Assembly (NCBI GenBank): GCA_029212465.1
Contig: JARGNV010000003.1
Coordinates: 48,156-109,747 of the forward strand
Reading direction: 5' to 3'
DNA from: Legionellaceae bacterium
GTDB taxonomy: Bacteria; Pseudomonadota; Gammaproteobacteria; Legionellales; Legionellaceae
Length of the DNA: 61,592 bases
Made by a program: the position numbers and the translations under genes. Shown here piece by piece: positions 8,820 through 17,085 of the stretch (the first letter of the stretch is position 1; the number at the start of each line of letters is the position of its first letter). The notes beneath the pieces are model-generated. The model made no database searches. It was not told the DNA's origin and worked only from the letters and a program-made list of their open reading frames with translations.

Positions 8820-8855
8820 TAATACTGGTGATTACTCGCATAATCACCAGTATTA
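8820..8855. terminator. 15-bp perfect hairpin between convergent genes
   Basis: TAATACTGGTGATTA (8820-8834), a six-base loop, then its exact complement (8841-8855). It sits between the stop of the MBL-fold gene and the end of the convergent dehydrogenase gene, the position of a two-way terminator. There is no clear T run on either side, so it may instead act as a stabilising hairpin or binding site. Confidence 0.55.
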
Positions 8856-8885
8856 AAACGCGGATTCAACTCGTAAGTGCAACGC

Positions 8886-9632
8886 TTATTTTAACATCCA
8901 GCCGCCGTCAATAATAATGTCCGCCCCTGTTGTATAACTCGCTTTATTTGAACATAAGTACATTACTGCTCCAACAATTTCTTCAGGTTGGCCACTCCTT
9001 TTCAAAGGCAGTGTTTCTGCGAGAACAGGTCCGCGCTCAGGATCATTCCAAACATGGCGGCTCATATCTGTTTCAATTCCACCAGGACTAATGCTATTAA
9101 CTCTTATACCATAAGGCCCTAACTTTAGAGCCATATTTTTAGTTGCGGCGAGTAATCCGGCTTTAGCTGAACAATAAGATGCTGAACCAGTACTTGGAGA
9201 ATAAGCGGCAATTGAGCATATATTCACAATAACGCCTGTAAAGGCATTTGATATCATTCTTTTTGCAATAGATTGCGCTAAAAATATGGGCCCTGTAAGG
9301 TTGTTAGTGATGACACGATTAAACTCATCCTCTGTTTCTTTTAAGAAACTATTTTTCCCAACAATACCAGCATTGTTTATTAAAATATTAATAGCATTAA
9401 AGCGTTCGACTGTCTTTGAAATTATTTTTTCTCGATCAGATTCCAATGTGATATTGCCTTGAACTAGCATTACATCCTTACTGATCATTTTTAACTCATT
9501 TAATGCCTTATCAGCTTGCTCTTTATTGCTTCTAAAATTGATGATTACTTTATCACCCTTTTCAAGAAATGCTTTTGCTATGGCGAAGCCAATCCCACGA
9601 GTCCCTCCTGTTATGATTACAACCTTACTCAT
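8886..9632 (-). CDS. Short-chain dehydrogenase/reductase (FabG-like)
   Basis: NAD(P)-dependent SDR of 248 residues. The Rossmann motif TGGTRGIG is at 8-15, NNAG is in the middle, the catalytic block SIAAYSPSTGSASYCSAKAG contains the YxxxK pair, and INSISPGGIETDM-type cofactor contacts follow (here VNSISPGGIETDM). It resembles 3-oxoacyl-ACP reductases, but a true fabG lies in the fatty-acid cluster (35161-35907), so this copy probably acts on another substrate. The start at 9632 gives the canonical MSKVVIITGG; upstream codons run into transposase remnants. Its position directly after IS remnants suggests it was gained or displaced with them. Confidence 0.88.
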   Translation of the reverse strand: MSKVVIITGGTRGIGFAIAKAFLEKGDKVIINFRSNKEQADKALNELKMISKDVMLVQGNITLESDREKIISKTVERFNAINILINNAGIVGKNSFLKETEDEFNRVITNNLTGPIFLAQSIAKRMISNAFTGVIVNICSIAAYSPSTGSASYCSAKAGLLAATKNMALKLGPYGIRVNSISPGGIETDMSRHVWNDPERGPVLAETLPLKRSGQPEEIVGAVMYLCSNKASYTTGADIIIDGGWMLK

Positions 9633-9651
9633 ATATAATTTACCCCAGAAG

Positions 9652-9720
9652 TTAAGTAGCACCAAAAACTTCATTTGGACTCAAATAGCCTAATGTTTTT
9701 CTTGGGCTCGAATTAATTTT
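9652..9720 (-). pseudogene. IS30-like transposase C-terminal remnant
   Basis: A short minus-strand reading, INSSPRKTLGYLSPNEVF, ends in a stop. It matches the conserved tail of IS30-family transposases (N-x-R-P-R-K-x-L-G-x-x-[ST]-P-x-E-V-F). Only about 20 codons are recognisable. Its frame runs on upstream into IS3-derived DNA, where it no longer encodes transposase, so this is a junction between two different decayed elements. The family call rests on one short motif. Confidence 0.55.
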
Positions 9721-9763
9721 ATCGGTAATCCCCCCATTTTTAACTGCCCTTAAAAGTAGAGGG

Positions 9764-10215
9764 TTAAGGTTTTTGCGCAGGAGGAATGCCTCCAATCGCT
9801 GTATTCGGCCTTTCATGGTTATATGACCATAACCAGCGTGTTGCAAAATCCTGCACCTGTTCGATCGTACTGAATAAATGATGACTTAGCCAGTCATGCT
9901 GTATAAGAGCAGCTGTATTTTGTGCTTCTCAGCCCACTAAGATAACAGTTTGCTAACATACCTCTGGTCCATCGACCAACACGTGTTGATGCTATGCGGC
10001 ACATTCAAAGCCTCAGGTTTTTCCCTGGTTAACCATCTTTTAGATTTTATTCTCAAGTTAAGCTCCAGCTCTTTCGAATAGAAATTGAGTGCTCGCGAAC
10101 TACTTGTTGCGCGAGCAAGCGCCGTTCCGATGGTCTCTTTACTTTTTTTCTAAAACATCACGAAGAATATCAGCTTTAAGACGTTCTTCAGCATACATCT
10201 TCTTCAATGGGATGA
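9764..10215 (-). pseudogene. Decayed IS3-family element (orfA and orfB pieces)
   Basis: Three pieces of an IS3-family transposase are readable on the minus strand. At 10140-10206 is an orfA tail, KKMYAEERLKADILRDVLEKK. Just after it is an orfB start, RPSERRLLAQQVVREHSISI, which breaks off. In another frame come RWLTREKPEALNVPHSI and SINTCWSMD. After a further deletion, orfB resumes at about 9930 with LIQHDWLSHHLFSTIEQVQD, RWLWSYNHERPNTAIGG and a stop at 9764. The catalytic DDE core is mostly deleted and the frame is broken at least twice, so the element is dead. This fills the long gene-free stretch between 9632 and 10317; terminal repeats were not found. Confidence 0.8.
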
Positions 10216-10316
10216 TTACCATTTACAAAAGTTGCACTTATGAGTTGAATCTAAGTTTTCCACCACTTAAAGATTCTGTTACTGTATGGTGTATTCGTTG
10301 ATTTAAGGAGAAATAA

Positions 10317-10724
10317 ATGAATGTAAAACGCTTTTTAGGTGCAGCTGTTGTCTTGTTTGGTTTTATTTTTTTATATGAGTGGCTGGTTCATGGTATGTTG
10401 CTACAAAGCATGTATGAAGAAACAGCATCTGTTTGGAGAAACCATGAAGAAATGCAGAAATACCTCCACTTTAATTTTATCTTAATAGCTGTGGTTGCTT
10501 TATGGGCCACCTTCATGTTTACGCGCTTTTATAAGGACGGAGGTATTGGCAACGGCGTGTGCTTTGGTATTTATATGGGTATTTTCTCAGGCATTCAAGC
10601 GTTTGCCGCGTATTTTTATTTGCCTATTCCAATCATGCTCGCTGCTTATTGGCTGCTTAGCTCATTTGTTGAATATGCGATTGGCGGCGCACTAATTGGT
10701 GCTATTTACCGTCGTTCTGCCTAG
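10317..10724 (+). CDS. Small membrane protein of unknown function (four predicted helices)
   Basis: I do not recognise a named family. The 135-residue protein has hydrophobic segments at about 6-28, 50-66, 78-98 and 101-128, with short charged loops (ETASVWRNHEEMQKY between the first two), suggesting four membrane helices. An AAGGAG lies just before the ATG, so it is probably well translated. Gly-rich patches (GGIGNGVCFGIYMG, GGALIGAI) resemble small conserved DUF membrane proteins. It lies between the IS remnants and the RES-Xre pair and ends at a hairpin shared with the convergent toxin gene. Confidence 0.75.
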   Translation: MNVKRFLGAAVVLFGFIFLYEWLVHGMLLQSMYEETASVWRNHEEMQKYLHFNFILIAVVALWATFMFTRFYKDGGIGNGVCFGIYMGIFSGIQAFAAYFYLPIPIMLAAYWLLSSFVEYAIGGALIGAIYRRSA

Positions 10725-10737
10725 GTTTTGTCATATG

Positions 10738-10784
10738 TAACACCCCTACCTCCTGTTAAACTTTTGGCTGGGACTGGGGTGTTA
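10738..10784. terminator. Inverted repeat between convergent genes
   Basis: TAACACCCC (10738-10746) and GGGGTGTTA (10776-10784) form a perfect 9-bp stem around a 29-base loop. It lies between the stop of the small membrane protein and the end of the RES toxin gene, which read towards each other. The T run after the stem is short, so termination is probable but not strong. Confidence 0.5.
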
Positions 10785-10790
10785 TTTCGC

Positions 10791-11528
10791 TTACTGTATT
10801 GAATGCTTCAATTCAAAATCAAAATTTAAATAGCGTTGGTGTCCAAAGTTATCTGTCCGCATCATTTGCACTGTTGTTTTGTCAGAGATACATTTCCAGG
10901 TTTGTTGGTTATACGTGTATTGCTGATGCTTTTTGCAAAAGGCATGGCACGTAAAAACTCCTATATTTTTTGCGGGTTTCTCGGTTCTTGCTGAATAAAA
11001 AATAAATGCCTCGATATTGTGTTGTCGCATGTCAGTCCCTAACTGCTGACTTTCGGTGTAAGATGTTTTGGATGAAATTGCGGATGTGTATTGAGCAAAT
11101 GGTGGTTTTGTTAAGTCTATTCCCCCTTTCGTTTGAATGCATACATTAAAAGCAGTTAACAAGGTGTCAACATAACCAAGGTTTGCGGTTGTATCTTGAT
11201 TAAACTTTAACCGATAATAGGCAACTTCAGTAAGTGCGGTTGTGATATCAAGCGAACCATACCAAAGCGAGGGCTCAAATATGTGTCCAAAACGTGAGCC
11301 ATATTCAAGCGGCGGATAGCGAAATGGCGTGAAAATAAGTGGATCGTTAATATGAGTTTCAATATGCGGTTTTGAGTTTTCTAGTAAATCTTCAAGTATT
11401 TCATGCTCTTCAATACTGTCGACCAAATCCCTCGCGTTTAAAATATGTTGTGCTTCAACAACGCGCCACGGTGTTTCTTTAAGAGTGGTAATATGTGAAT
11501 TTCCCTGGCATGTTTGCCAAATATTCAT
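10791..11528 (-). CDS. RES-domain toxin (NAD+-degrading) of a type II toxin-antitoxin system
   Basis: RES-domain protein of 245 residues; characterised RES toxins degrade NAD+ and are neutralised by an Xre/MbcA-type partner. The Arg, Glu and Ser that name the domain can be placed at R79 (YGSRFG), E101 (TALTEVAYYR) and S179 (FIFYSAR), with the aromatic Y90 in LWYGSLD between them, so the active site looks complete. It starts at 11528 and shares ATGA with the end of the antitoxin gene. Antitoxin-first order with coupled translation is usual for this type. Confidence 0.85.
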   Translation of the reverse strand: MNIWQTCQGNSHITTLKETPWRVVEAQHILNARDLVDSIEEHEILEDLLENSKPHIETHINDPLIFTPFRYPPLEYGSRFGHIFEPSLWYGSLDITTALTEVAYYRLKFNQDTTANLGYVDTLLTAFNVCIQTKGGIDLTKPPFAQYTSAISSKTSYTESQQLGTDMRQHNIEAFIFYSARTEKPAKNIGVFTCHAFCKKHQQYTYNQQTWKCISDKTTVQMMRTDNFGHQRYLNFDFELKHSIQ

Positions 11529-11896
11529 AATTTACCTCGAATTGCATCTAAGTAATTCAGGACAAATACCAACCCTTGCACGGTTTTAAGCGCATGAATA
11601 GGCTGGTTATTGAAATAGGTATTATGGCTGTGTAACCAAGCAAACGCTTTATCATGGTGATTGCCAACGAGCGCATTTAAGCTTCGATATATCCTGAGTA
11701 ATAAAATGGCTAGCTCCCCTTCTTTGGTATTGGGTGAAATGAACTTTTTACCTTGATGAAGACGTGTTGCACTCGACTCACTGATACCAATGATTTCACT
11801 TAAGTCTTTTCCTGATAATTTCCAAAAATCTGCCATGCGAAGCAGTGCTTTGGTAAGGGTTTGTGCTTTATCTGATGCAATAATGGGTATATTCAT
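11525..11896 (-). CDS. Xre/MbcA/ParS-type antitoxin
   Basis: Antitoxin of 123 residues paired with the RES toxin. The N-terminal half contains a Cro/Xre-like helix-turn-helix (about GKDLSEIIGISESSATRLHQG). The C-terminal half has the toxin-binding domain (ILLLRIYRSLNALVGN, KAFAWLHSHNTYFNNQPI, VQGLVFVLNYLDAIRG). The ATG at 11896 has AGAGGTGG about six bases ahead and is preferred over a GTG three codons upstream. A palindromic operator overlaps its promoter, which fits the autorepression usual in this family. The last four bases overlap the toxin start. Confidence 0.85.
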   Translation of the reverse strand: MNIPIIASDKAQTLTKALLRMADFWKLSGKDLSEIIGISESSATRLHQGKKFISPNTKEGELAILLLRIYRSLNALVGNHHDKAFAWLHSHNTYFNNQPIHALKTVQGLVFVLNYLDAIRGKL

Positions 11897-11912
11897 AGCT
11901 GCCACCTCTTTG

Positions 11913-11952
11913 TTTCATATGAAATTATAGCATATGATTATTTCATAGAAAA
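11913..11952 (-). promoter_or_regulatory. RES-Xre promoter with two palindrome-related operator sites
   Basis: On the minus strand a perfect -10, TATAAT, is at 11929-11924. Beside it is a perfect 12-bp palindrome, TTTCATATGAAA (11913-11924). A second, imperfect copy, TTTCATAGAAAA, starts 28 bp further upstream at 11941 and covers the -35 area, where no good hexamer is visible. CATATG occurs again between them (11931-11936). Two sites bracketing the -10 would let the Xre antitoxin repress its own operon; the regulatory role is inferred. Confidence 0.55.
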
Positions 11953-12000
11953 TTTACAGTGACATATAGACTTAAACGCTACCTAAGATAATAATAAGCT

Positions 12001-13239
12001 ATGAATACAAATCCACCGAAGCCGCTATTTGATACCCTTGCATGCCTTGAAGAGCAATTAGAAGACCGTGCATGGGAGTATCTTGATGAGTGCTATCATC
12101 TAGAAGATGTTGTCATATCCGCACAGTTTTTATTGGCTTATAAAGGTAGTCAAGGCACATTTAACGGGTATCGACGAGAAGTAGAGCGTTTTTTGCATTG
12201 GGCTGCATTGATTGCTCAAAAAAAGCTGTCTGATTTAAATCGAGAAGATGTTGAAGCATTTATTGAATTTTCACAGGCGCCACCAAAGCACTGGATTGGG
12301 CGGTCAAAACCAGCACGGTTTATTGAAAAAGACGCGCTGCGTTTACCTAATTCGGCATGGCGCCCTTTCATTGTAACTGTGTCTAAATCTGCGCATAAAC
12401 GTGGACATGTGCCAAATATTAAGGATTTTGAGTTATCACAAAGTTCGTTACGTGAGTTATTTGCTATTCTAAGTAGTTTTTATCAATACCTCGTGCAAGA
12501 GTCATATGTATCTAACAACCCCTTTGCATTGGTTCGCCAAAAAAGTCGGTTTATTCGTAAAACACAAGGCCCGATTAAAATTAGACGGTTGTCCGAGCTG
12601 CAGTGGCAATATGTGGTAGAAAATACGCAAAAACTTGCAACAGAAACACCTGCTTTACATGAGCGGACATTATTTATTTTATCAGCACTTTATGCCATGT
12701 ATTTAAGAATATCAGAACTGACTGCAACACCGCGTTGGGTGCCGCAAATGAATCACTTCTCGCGCGATGGCGATGGGAACTGGTGGTTTACAACGGTTGG
12801 AAAAGGCAATAAAGAACGGCAAATTGCGGTAAGCGAGGCGATGCTTGAGGCGCTCAAGCGTTGGCGCAGGCATCTTGCTCTGCCTCCCCTGCCTTCACTG
12901 TCTGATTATTCGCCACTATTACCCAAACAAAAAGGCCGTGGCCCTATCACCAGTACAAATCATATTCGAAATTTAGTGCAGTCTGCCTTTGATGCGGCAA
13001 TTGATAAACTGCATCAGGATGGTTTACCAGAGGAGGCAGAAACACTACACGAGGCAACCGTTCACTGGTTACGCCACACAGGCATTTCAGATGATGTAAA
13101 GGTGCGGCCGCGTGAGCATGTACGCGATGATGCAGGACATAGCTCAAGCGCAATTACAGATAAATACATCGATATTGAGTTACGTGAGCGACACCAGTCG
13201 GCACGTAAAAAGCGTATTTTTGATGATGAAGTGACATAA
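12001..13239 (+). CDS. Tyrosine recombinase / phage-type integrase
   Basis: Site-specific recombinase of 412 residues. An N-terminal core-binding region (about 45-180) is followed by the catalytic domain with the Arg of YLRISELTA, the Lys of GKGNKERQI, HxxR in VHWLRHTG (H355, R358), GH at 379-380 and the nucleophile Y389 in TDKYIDIE, so all active-site residues are present. It is longer than XerC/XerD (about 300) and is not one of them. It is divergent from the RES-Xre pair and only 23 bp upstream of the catalase gene on the same strand. No att repeats or phage genes were recognised nearby. Confidence 0.9.
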   Translation: MNTNPPKPLFDTLACLEEQLEDRAWEYLDECYHLEDVVISAQFLLAYKGSQGTFNGYRREVERFLHWAALIAQKKLSDLNREDVEAFIEFSQAPPKHWIGRSKPARFIEKDALRLPNSAWRPFIVTVSKSAHKRGHVPNIKDFELSQSSLRELFAILSSFYQYLVQESYVSNNPFALVRQKSRFIRKTQGPIKIRRLSELQWQYVVENTQKLATETPALHERTLFILSALYAMYLRISELTATPRWVPQMNHFSRDGDGNWWFTTVGKGNKERQIAVSEAMLEALKRWRRHLALPPLPSLSDYSPLLPKQKGRGPITSTNHIRNLVQSAFDAAIDKLHQDGLPEEAETLHEATVHWLRHTGISDDVKVRPREHVRDDAGHSSSAITDKYIDIELRERHQSARKKRIFDDEVT

Positions 13240-13262
13240 CGGAAAGCTCAGGAGGACAAAGG

Positions 13263-14708
13263 ATGTCAGGAAAAAATAAGGATTTAACCACCACAGCGGG
13301 TCATGTGATAGCGGATAATCAAAACAGTCTCACAGCAGGACCGCATGGTCCTGTCTTAATGCAAGATTATCAGTTACTTGAAAAGCTCGCGCACCAAAAC
13401 CGAGAACGTATTCCAGAGCGTGTTGTGCACGCTAAGGGCTGGGGTGCGCATGGCGTTTTTACGGTGACAAATGACATTACAGAATATACGTGCGCAGATG
13501 TATTCTCTAAAGTAGGTAAAAAAACAGATGTGATTACACGCTTTTCAACGGTTGCTGGTGAGTTGGGTGCGGCTGATGCAGAGCGTGATGTGCGTGGTTT
13601 TGCCGTAAAGTTTTATACAGATGCAGGTAACTGGGATTTAGTGGGTAACAATACCCCTGTTTTTTTTGTGCGAGACCCATATAAGTTTCCAGACTTTATT
13701 CATACACAAAAACGTCATCCAAAAACAAATTTAAGAAGTCCGACTGCGATGTGGGACTTTTGGTCGCTTTCACCTGAGAGCTTGCACCAAGTGACAATAT
13801 TGTTTTCAGATAGAGGGTTGCCGCAATCGGTACGACACATGAATGGGTATGGGTCTCATACGTTTAGTTTAATCAATCAAGCAAATAAGCGAGTGTGGAC
13901 GAAGTTTCACTTTAAAACTGAGCAAGGCCATACGTATTGGACCAACGAAGAGGCTGCAAAGGTTGTGGGCCAAACACGAGAATCTACGCAGGAAGATTTG
14001 TTTAAGTGTATAGAAGCAGGTGATTATCCAAAGTGGAAGCTTTATATTCAAGTCATGCAAGAAGACCAAGTAGCCACTTTTGCGCACAACCCTTTTGATT
14101 TAACAAAAGTATGGCCACATGGTGAGTTTCCACTCATTGAAGTAGGTGTTATGGAGCTAAACCGTAACCCTGCTAATTATTTTTCAGAAATTGAGCAGTT
14201 GGCAATGTCCCCTTCTAACATTGTACCAGGCATTAGTTTTTCACCGGATAAAATGCTCCAAGCGCGTATTTTCTCTTATGCCGACGCGCATAGGCATCGT
14301 ATTGGAACGCACTATGAAGCGTTACCTGTGAACAAACCCAAATGCCCCGTGCATACTTATCATAAAGACGGTGCAATGCGATTTCAGGATAATAATACGG
14401 ATAATCCAGATGCTTATTATGAGCCCAACAGTTTTGGTGGTCCGGTTGAAAACAAGGCTTTTGAAGAGCCCCCGCTTGCATTAGATGGTGATGCAGCAAG
14501 GTATTCACATCGCATAAACAGCGATGATTTTGTACAAGTGCGTGCATTGTTCAATTTGTTTGGTGAGGCAGAGCGCGCACGCTTGTATTCAAATATTGCA
14601 GCGGCCATGCAAGGGGTGCCAAAGCATATTGTTGAGCGACAATTAAAGCTATTTTCTGAGGTTGATAAGGCGTATGGAGCTGGTGTTAAAGCAGCCCTGA
14701 CGCGTTAA
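13263..14708 (+). CDS. Monofunctional heme catalase (small-subunit type)
   Basis: Breaks down hydrogen peroxide; cytoplasmic heme enzyme of 481 residues. The distal His lies in [13 protein letters not shown], Arg and Asn contacts in TRFSTVAGE and [13 protein letters not shown], and the proximal heme-ligand Tyr in [14 protein letters not shown]. The length fits the small-subunit clade. A strong AGGAGG lies before the ATG. It starts 23 bp after the integrase stop with no visible promoter between, so it is probably transcribed with the integrase, an unusual pairing. Its last 23 bp overlap the convergent nnrD gene. Confidence 0.95.
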   Translation: MSGKNKDLTTTAGHVIADNQNSLTAGPHGPVLMQDYQLLEKLAHQNRERIPERVVHAKGWGAHGVFTVTNDITEYTCADVFSKVGKKTDVITRFSTVAGELGAADAERDVRGFAVKFYTDAGNWDLVGNNTPVFFVRDPYKFPDFIHTQKRHPKTNLRSPTAMWDFWSLSPESLHQVTILFSDRGLPQSVRHMNGYGSHTFSLINQANKRVWTKFHFKTEQGHTYWTNEEAAKVVGQTRESTQEDLFKCIEAGDYPKWKLYIQVMQEDQVATFAHNPFDLTKVWPHGEFPLIEVGVMELNRNPANYFSEIEQLAMSPSNIVPGISFSPDKMLQARIFSYADAHRHRIGTHYEALPVNKPKCPVHTYHKDGAMRFQDNNTDNPDAYYEPNSFGGPVENKAFEEPPLALDGDAARYSHRINSDDFVQVRALFNLFGEAERARLYSNIAAAMQGVPKHIVERQLKLFSEVDKAYGAGVKAALTR

Positions 14709-15594
14709 TTAAAGGTTTTAGTTCATGTAAAACATCAGAGGCCAAAAGTCCTGGGCCACCGATGTTTTGAAAGGCTTTATCTCCTGCTGCGGCATGTAAT
14801 AAAACGGCCATTTGAGTGGCTTGCCAGGCTGTTAAATCTTGCGTTATTAGTCCTGCAATCATGCCACTCAGTAAATCACCCATGCCACCCGAGGCCATTG
14901 CAGGGTTGCCCGCATCACAGACGTACATTGGTTCGGAGGCCGTATAAAGCAAGCTATGGTGTCCTTTGAGTACGATGGTACCATGTAGTTTTTTGTATAA
15001 AGAAAGGATGGCTTTTTTGCGATCAACTTGAATGTTTGTCGTGGTTGTATTAAGCAGGCGTGCCGCTTCTCCTGGGTGAGGTGTAAAAATACACATGGGG
15101 AGTGGTGCCCCTCCCTTCCTAGCCAGCCAATTAAGCCCATCGGCATCGATTAAGCATGGCGTTTTATGTGTTTTAATATGTTGAATGGTTGTATCAAATA
15201 GCCACTCAGACCAAGTACTTTGGCCAAGGCCTGGCCCTAAAACAATAACTGTGGCTTTAGTGAGTGCAGTGTTAAGTAAGGTGGTTTCAGTTTTTTTGAG
15301 TCCGTAGCAGAGTAATTCTGGCTGACGGCTAACAACAGCTGTTATGTGTTCGGGGCGTGTGACAACAGTAACAAGGCCTGCCCCCATGCGCGCTGCACTC
15401 TGCGCTGCAAGTATTCCAGCCCCAGGCATGCCATAATCACTGCCAATAACAAGGACATGCCCAAATGAACCTTTATGTGCATCTTTAGCACGTGGTTTTA
15501 GCCACTTGTGCATCTCATCAAAGCTTAATCGTTTTTCAGGCATGGTGGTCACAGATGTATGAGGTATTGTATTATTTTTTACTGAATCAAACAT
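14686..15594 (-). CDS. nnrD: ADP-dependent NAD(P)H-hydrate dehydratase, stand-alone
   Basis: Repairs hydrated NAD(P)H using ADP. The 302 residues cover only the dehydratase (ribokinase-like) domain: [20 protein letters not shown] near the N-terminus, [30 protein letters not shown], and the catalytic block [17 protein letters not shown]. The E. coli protein is a fusion with the NnrE epimerase; here the epimerase is not in this gene or beside it. ATG 15594 has no clear ribosome site; ATG 15543 ([11 protein letters not shown]) is an alternative start nearer the conserved region. The 3-prime end overlaps the catalase gene by 23 bp. Confidence 0.9.
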   Translation of the reverse strand: MFDSVKNNTIPHTSVTTMPEKRLSFDEMHKWLKPRAKDAHKGSFGHVLVIGSDYGMPGAGILAAQSAARMGAGLVTVVTRPEHITAVVSRQPELLCYGLKKTETTLLNTALTKATVIVLGPGLGQSTWSEWLFDTTIQHIKTHKTPCLIDADGLNWLARKGGAPLPMCIFTPHPGEAARLLNTTTTNIQVDRKKAILSLYKKLHGTIVLKGHHSLLYTASEPMYVCDAGNPAMASGGMGDLLSGMIAGLITQDLTAWQATQMAVLLHAAAGDKAFQNIGGPGLLASDVLHELKPLINASGLL

Positions 15595-15681
15595 AAATTC
15601 AAGTTACTATGTTGGGGTGTGACATGATATATGGTATTCCGAGCATTGTGAGGAATGAAGCCGCTTTTTAACACCAAACGG

Positions 15682-15710
15682 TTGACAAAAAAATTTAAAA
15701 ACTGCAAAAT
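15682..15710 (+). promoter_or_regulatory. Candidate sigma-70 promoter for the 433-residue unknown protein
   Basis: A perfect -35 TTGACA (15682-15687) is followed after 17 bases by CAAAAT (15705-15710), about 30 bp before the ATG at 15740. AT-rich TATATA lies slightly further down. The -35 is convincing, the -10 less so. Confidence 0.45.
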
Positions 15711-15739
15711 ATATAAACAGTTATTATCCAAATGCTTCT

Positions 15740-17041
15740 ATGGAATACCCTGCGACACCAAAAATATCACCTAACTTGCACAATTGCTCATTGAATTGCT
15801 CTTTGCCTGTTTTGTTATCAAAAATCACTGATTATGCCAAGCTTGAACAGGAAGGGAGCTTACCTGGGGAAGGTGACGCTCTATTTCAATCGTATAGCTT
15901 ATTGAAGCAACAGTTTGCAGCAGCATATGGCTTATCAGCGTTACAAGAAGAACACTTCACATGGACTGTATTTGCGAGCTTTCTTTATCAGTATAATTTT
16001 ACAGGCATAGAAATAGTGTTTGCACCGGTACTGCGCCCTTTGATAAATCTTTTTTATGAGCTAGATACACCCGATGAAGCGTGGCATGCAAGACAAACCC
16101 CAAGTGATTTAGCTGATTTTAGAAATACGAATATTACGTCCACAGGACGCTATATTTTTTTGTCTTATTCTTTGGTAAACCGTTTTTTTAATAATTATTT
16201 TAATATTGATGGACATGTCCATGTTTTTTTGAACGGTGCGTATCACGATGTGCCAAGATCGGTTGAAGATGAAGATGTTGCGCCGTCCCACTCAGAAATA
16301 ATTCATGTCTATTTAAAGGATCAGCACTATGAACGAACCATTGATGAGGCATATAAAGATGCATATGAGGTCTATGAGAAAGAAAGTAAGGCGCTTCCTA
16401 AAGAATTAAAGGCAATTCAAGAAGAACTAGGAAAATGTGATGAGTATGCATCGCTGCATGCTTTGGGCGCGCTTTTCTTATATGGTCGCAAAAAGTTAAG
16501 TGATTTTATTTTACAGTCTCAAGCCATTGACGCTGAGCAGCGTGCGCAGTTAGAAGCACAAAAACAGCCGGATGCTAAAAGCTATGTGGCTCAGCATGTT
16601 AATGAATTTAATGATAAGTCTGATGCAGAAAAAAAATCCATTGCGATTATGCTGTTAATTTTACTGCATAATGCAGGCAACAAACGCGCTAACTATTTAT
16701 TAAATAAAATGCGCATTGCATCGGGCACAAAAGAAGCAACGGAACTTGCAGAAGCCGTTTTTAATCGCTGGGATAACCTGGATGCGGTTAAGATAAAGCA
16801 AGTAGAGAAGCCGACTGAAGCGCCTTCGAGTTTTTATTTTAACTGTATGGTTGGGCTTGCAGTTGCAGGTGCTGCTATATTAGTGGTTGCTATACTTGTG
16901 CAACCTGCGGCTTTAATGCCTTTTGCGAATATTATGGTGGGTGCTGGTATTGCAGCTTTGCTTGCAAGCACTGGTATGTTTGTCGCGAGGCAATTGGGCC
17001 GTGATGAGCAGTCAGATACAAACACACCCGAGTTAAAGTAA
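15740..17041 (+). CDS. Unknown 433-residue protein with two C-terminal membrane helices
   Basis: I do not recognise this protein. Residues 1-350 look soluble and mostly helical and charged, with a coiled-coil-like stretch around 205-240 (YEKESKALPKELKAIQEELGK) and no signal peptide. Two hydrophobic segments follow at about 366-388 and 393-416, then a polar tail ending GRDEQSDTNTPELK. A soluble body with a C-terminal membrane hairpin and its own promoter is seen in many Legionella/Coxiella secreted effectors, but also in ordinary inner-membrane proteins. No Shine-Dalgarno is visible before the ATG. It is a single gene; the effector idea is only an inference. Confidence 0.7.
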   Translation: MEYPATPKISPNLHNCSLNCSLPVLLSKITDYAKLEQEGSLPGEGDALFQSYSLLKQQFAAAYGLSALQEEHFTWTVFASFLYQYNFTGIEIVFAPVLRPLINLFYELDTPDEAWHARQTPSDLADFRNTNITSTGRYIFLSYSLVNRFFNNYFNIDGHVHVFLNGAYHDVPRSVEDEDVAPSHSEIIHVYLKDQHYERTIDEAYKDAYEVYEKESKALPKELKAIQEELGKCDEYASLHALGALFLYGRKKLSDFILQSQAIDAEQRAQLEAQKQPDAKSYVAQHVNEFNDKSDAEKKSIAIMLLILLHNAGNKRANYLLNKMRIASGTKEATELAEAVFNRWDNLDAVKIKQVEKPTEAPSSFYFNCMVGLAVAGAAILVVAILVQPAALMPFANIMVGAGIAALLASTGMFVARQLGRDEQSDTNTPELK

Positions 17042-17085
17042 CATAAGAGATCTTCTTATCGCACCGAGCATGGCAGATGGCAGAG

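Noticed and set aside
9652-9846. A 64-codon minus-strand frame through the insertion-sequence remnants
   Set aside because: Only its last 20 codons resemble transposase (IS30 type); the rest is IS3 DNA read in the wrong frame, so it is not one gene.
8886-13239. A complete integrative element bounded by att repeats
   Set aside because: The IS remnants, toxin-antitoxin pair and integrase look accessory, but I saw no flanking direct repeats or tRNA target, so no element boundaries are claimed.
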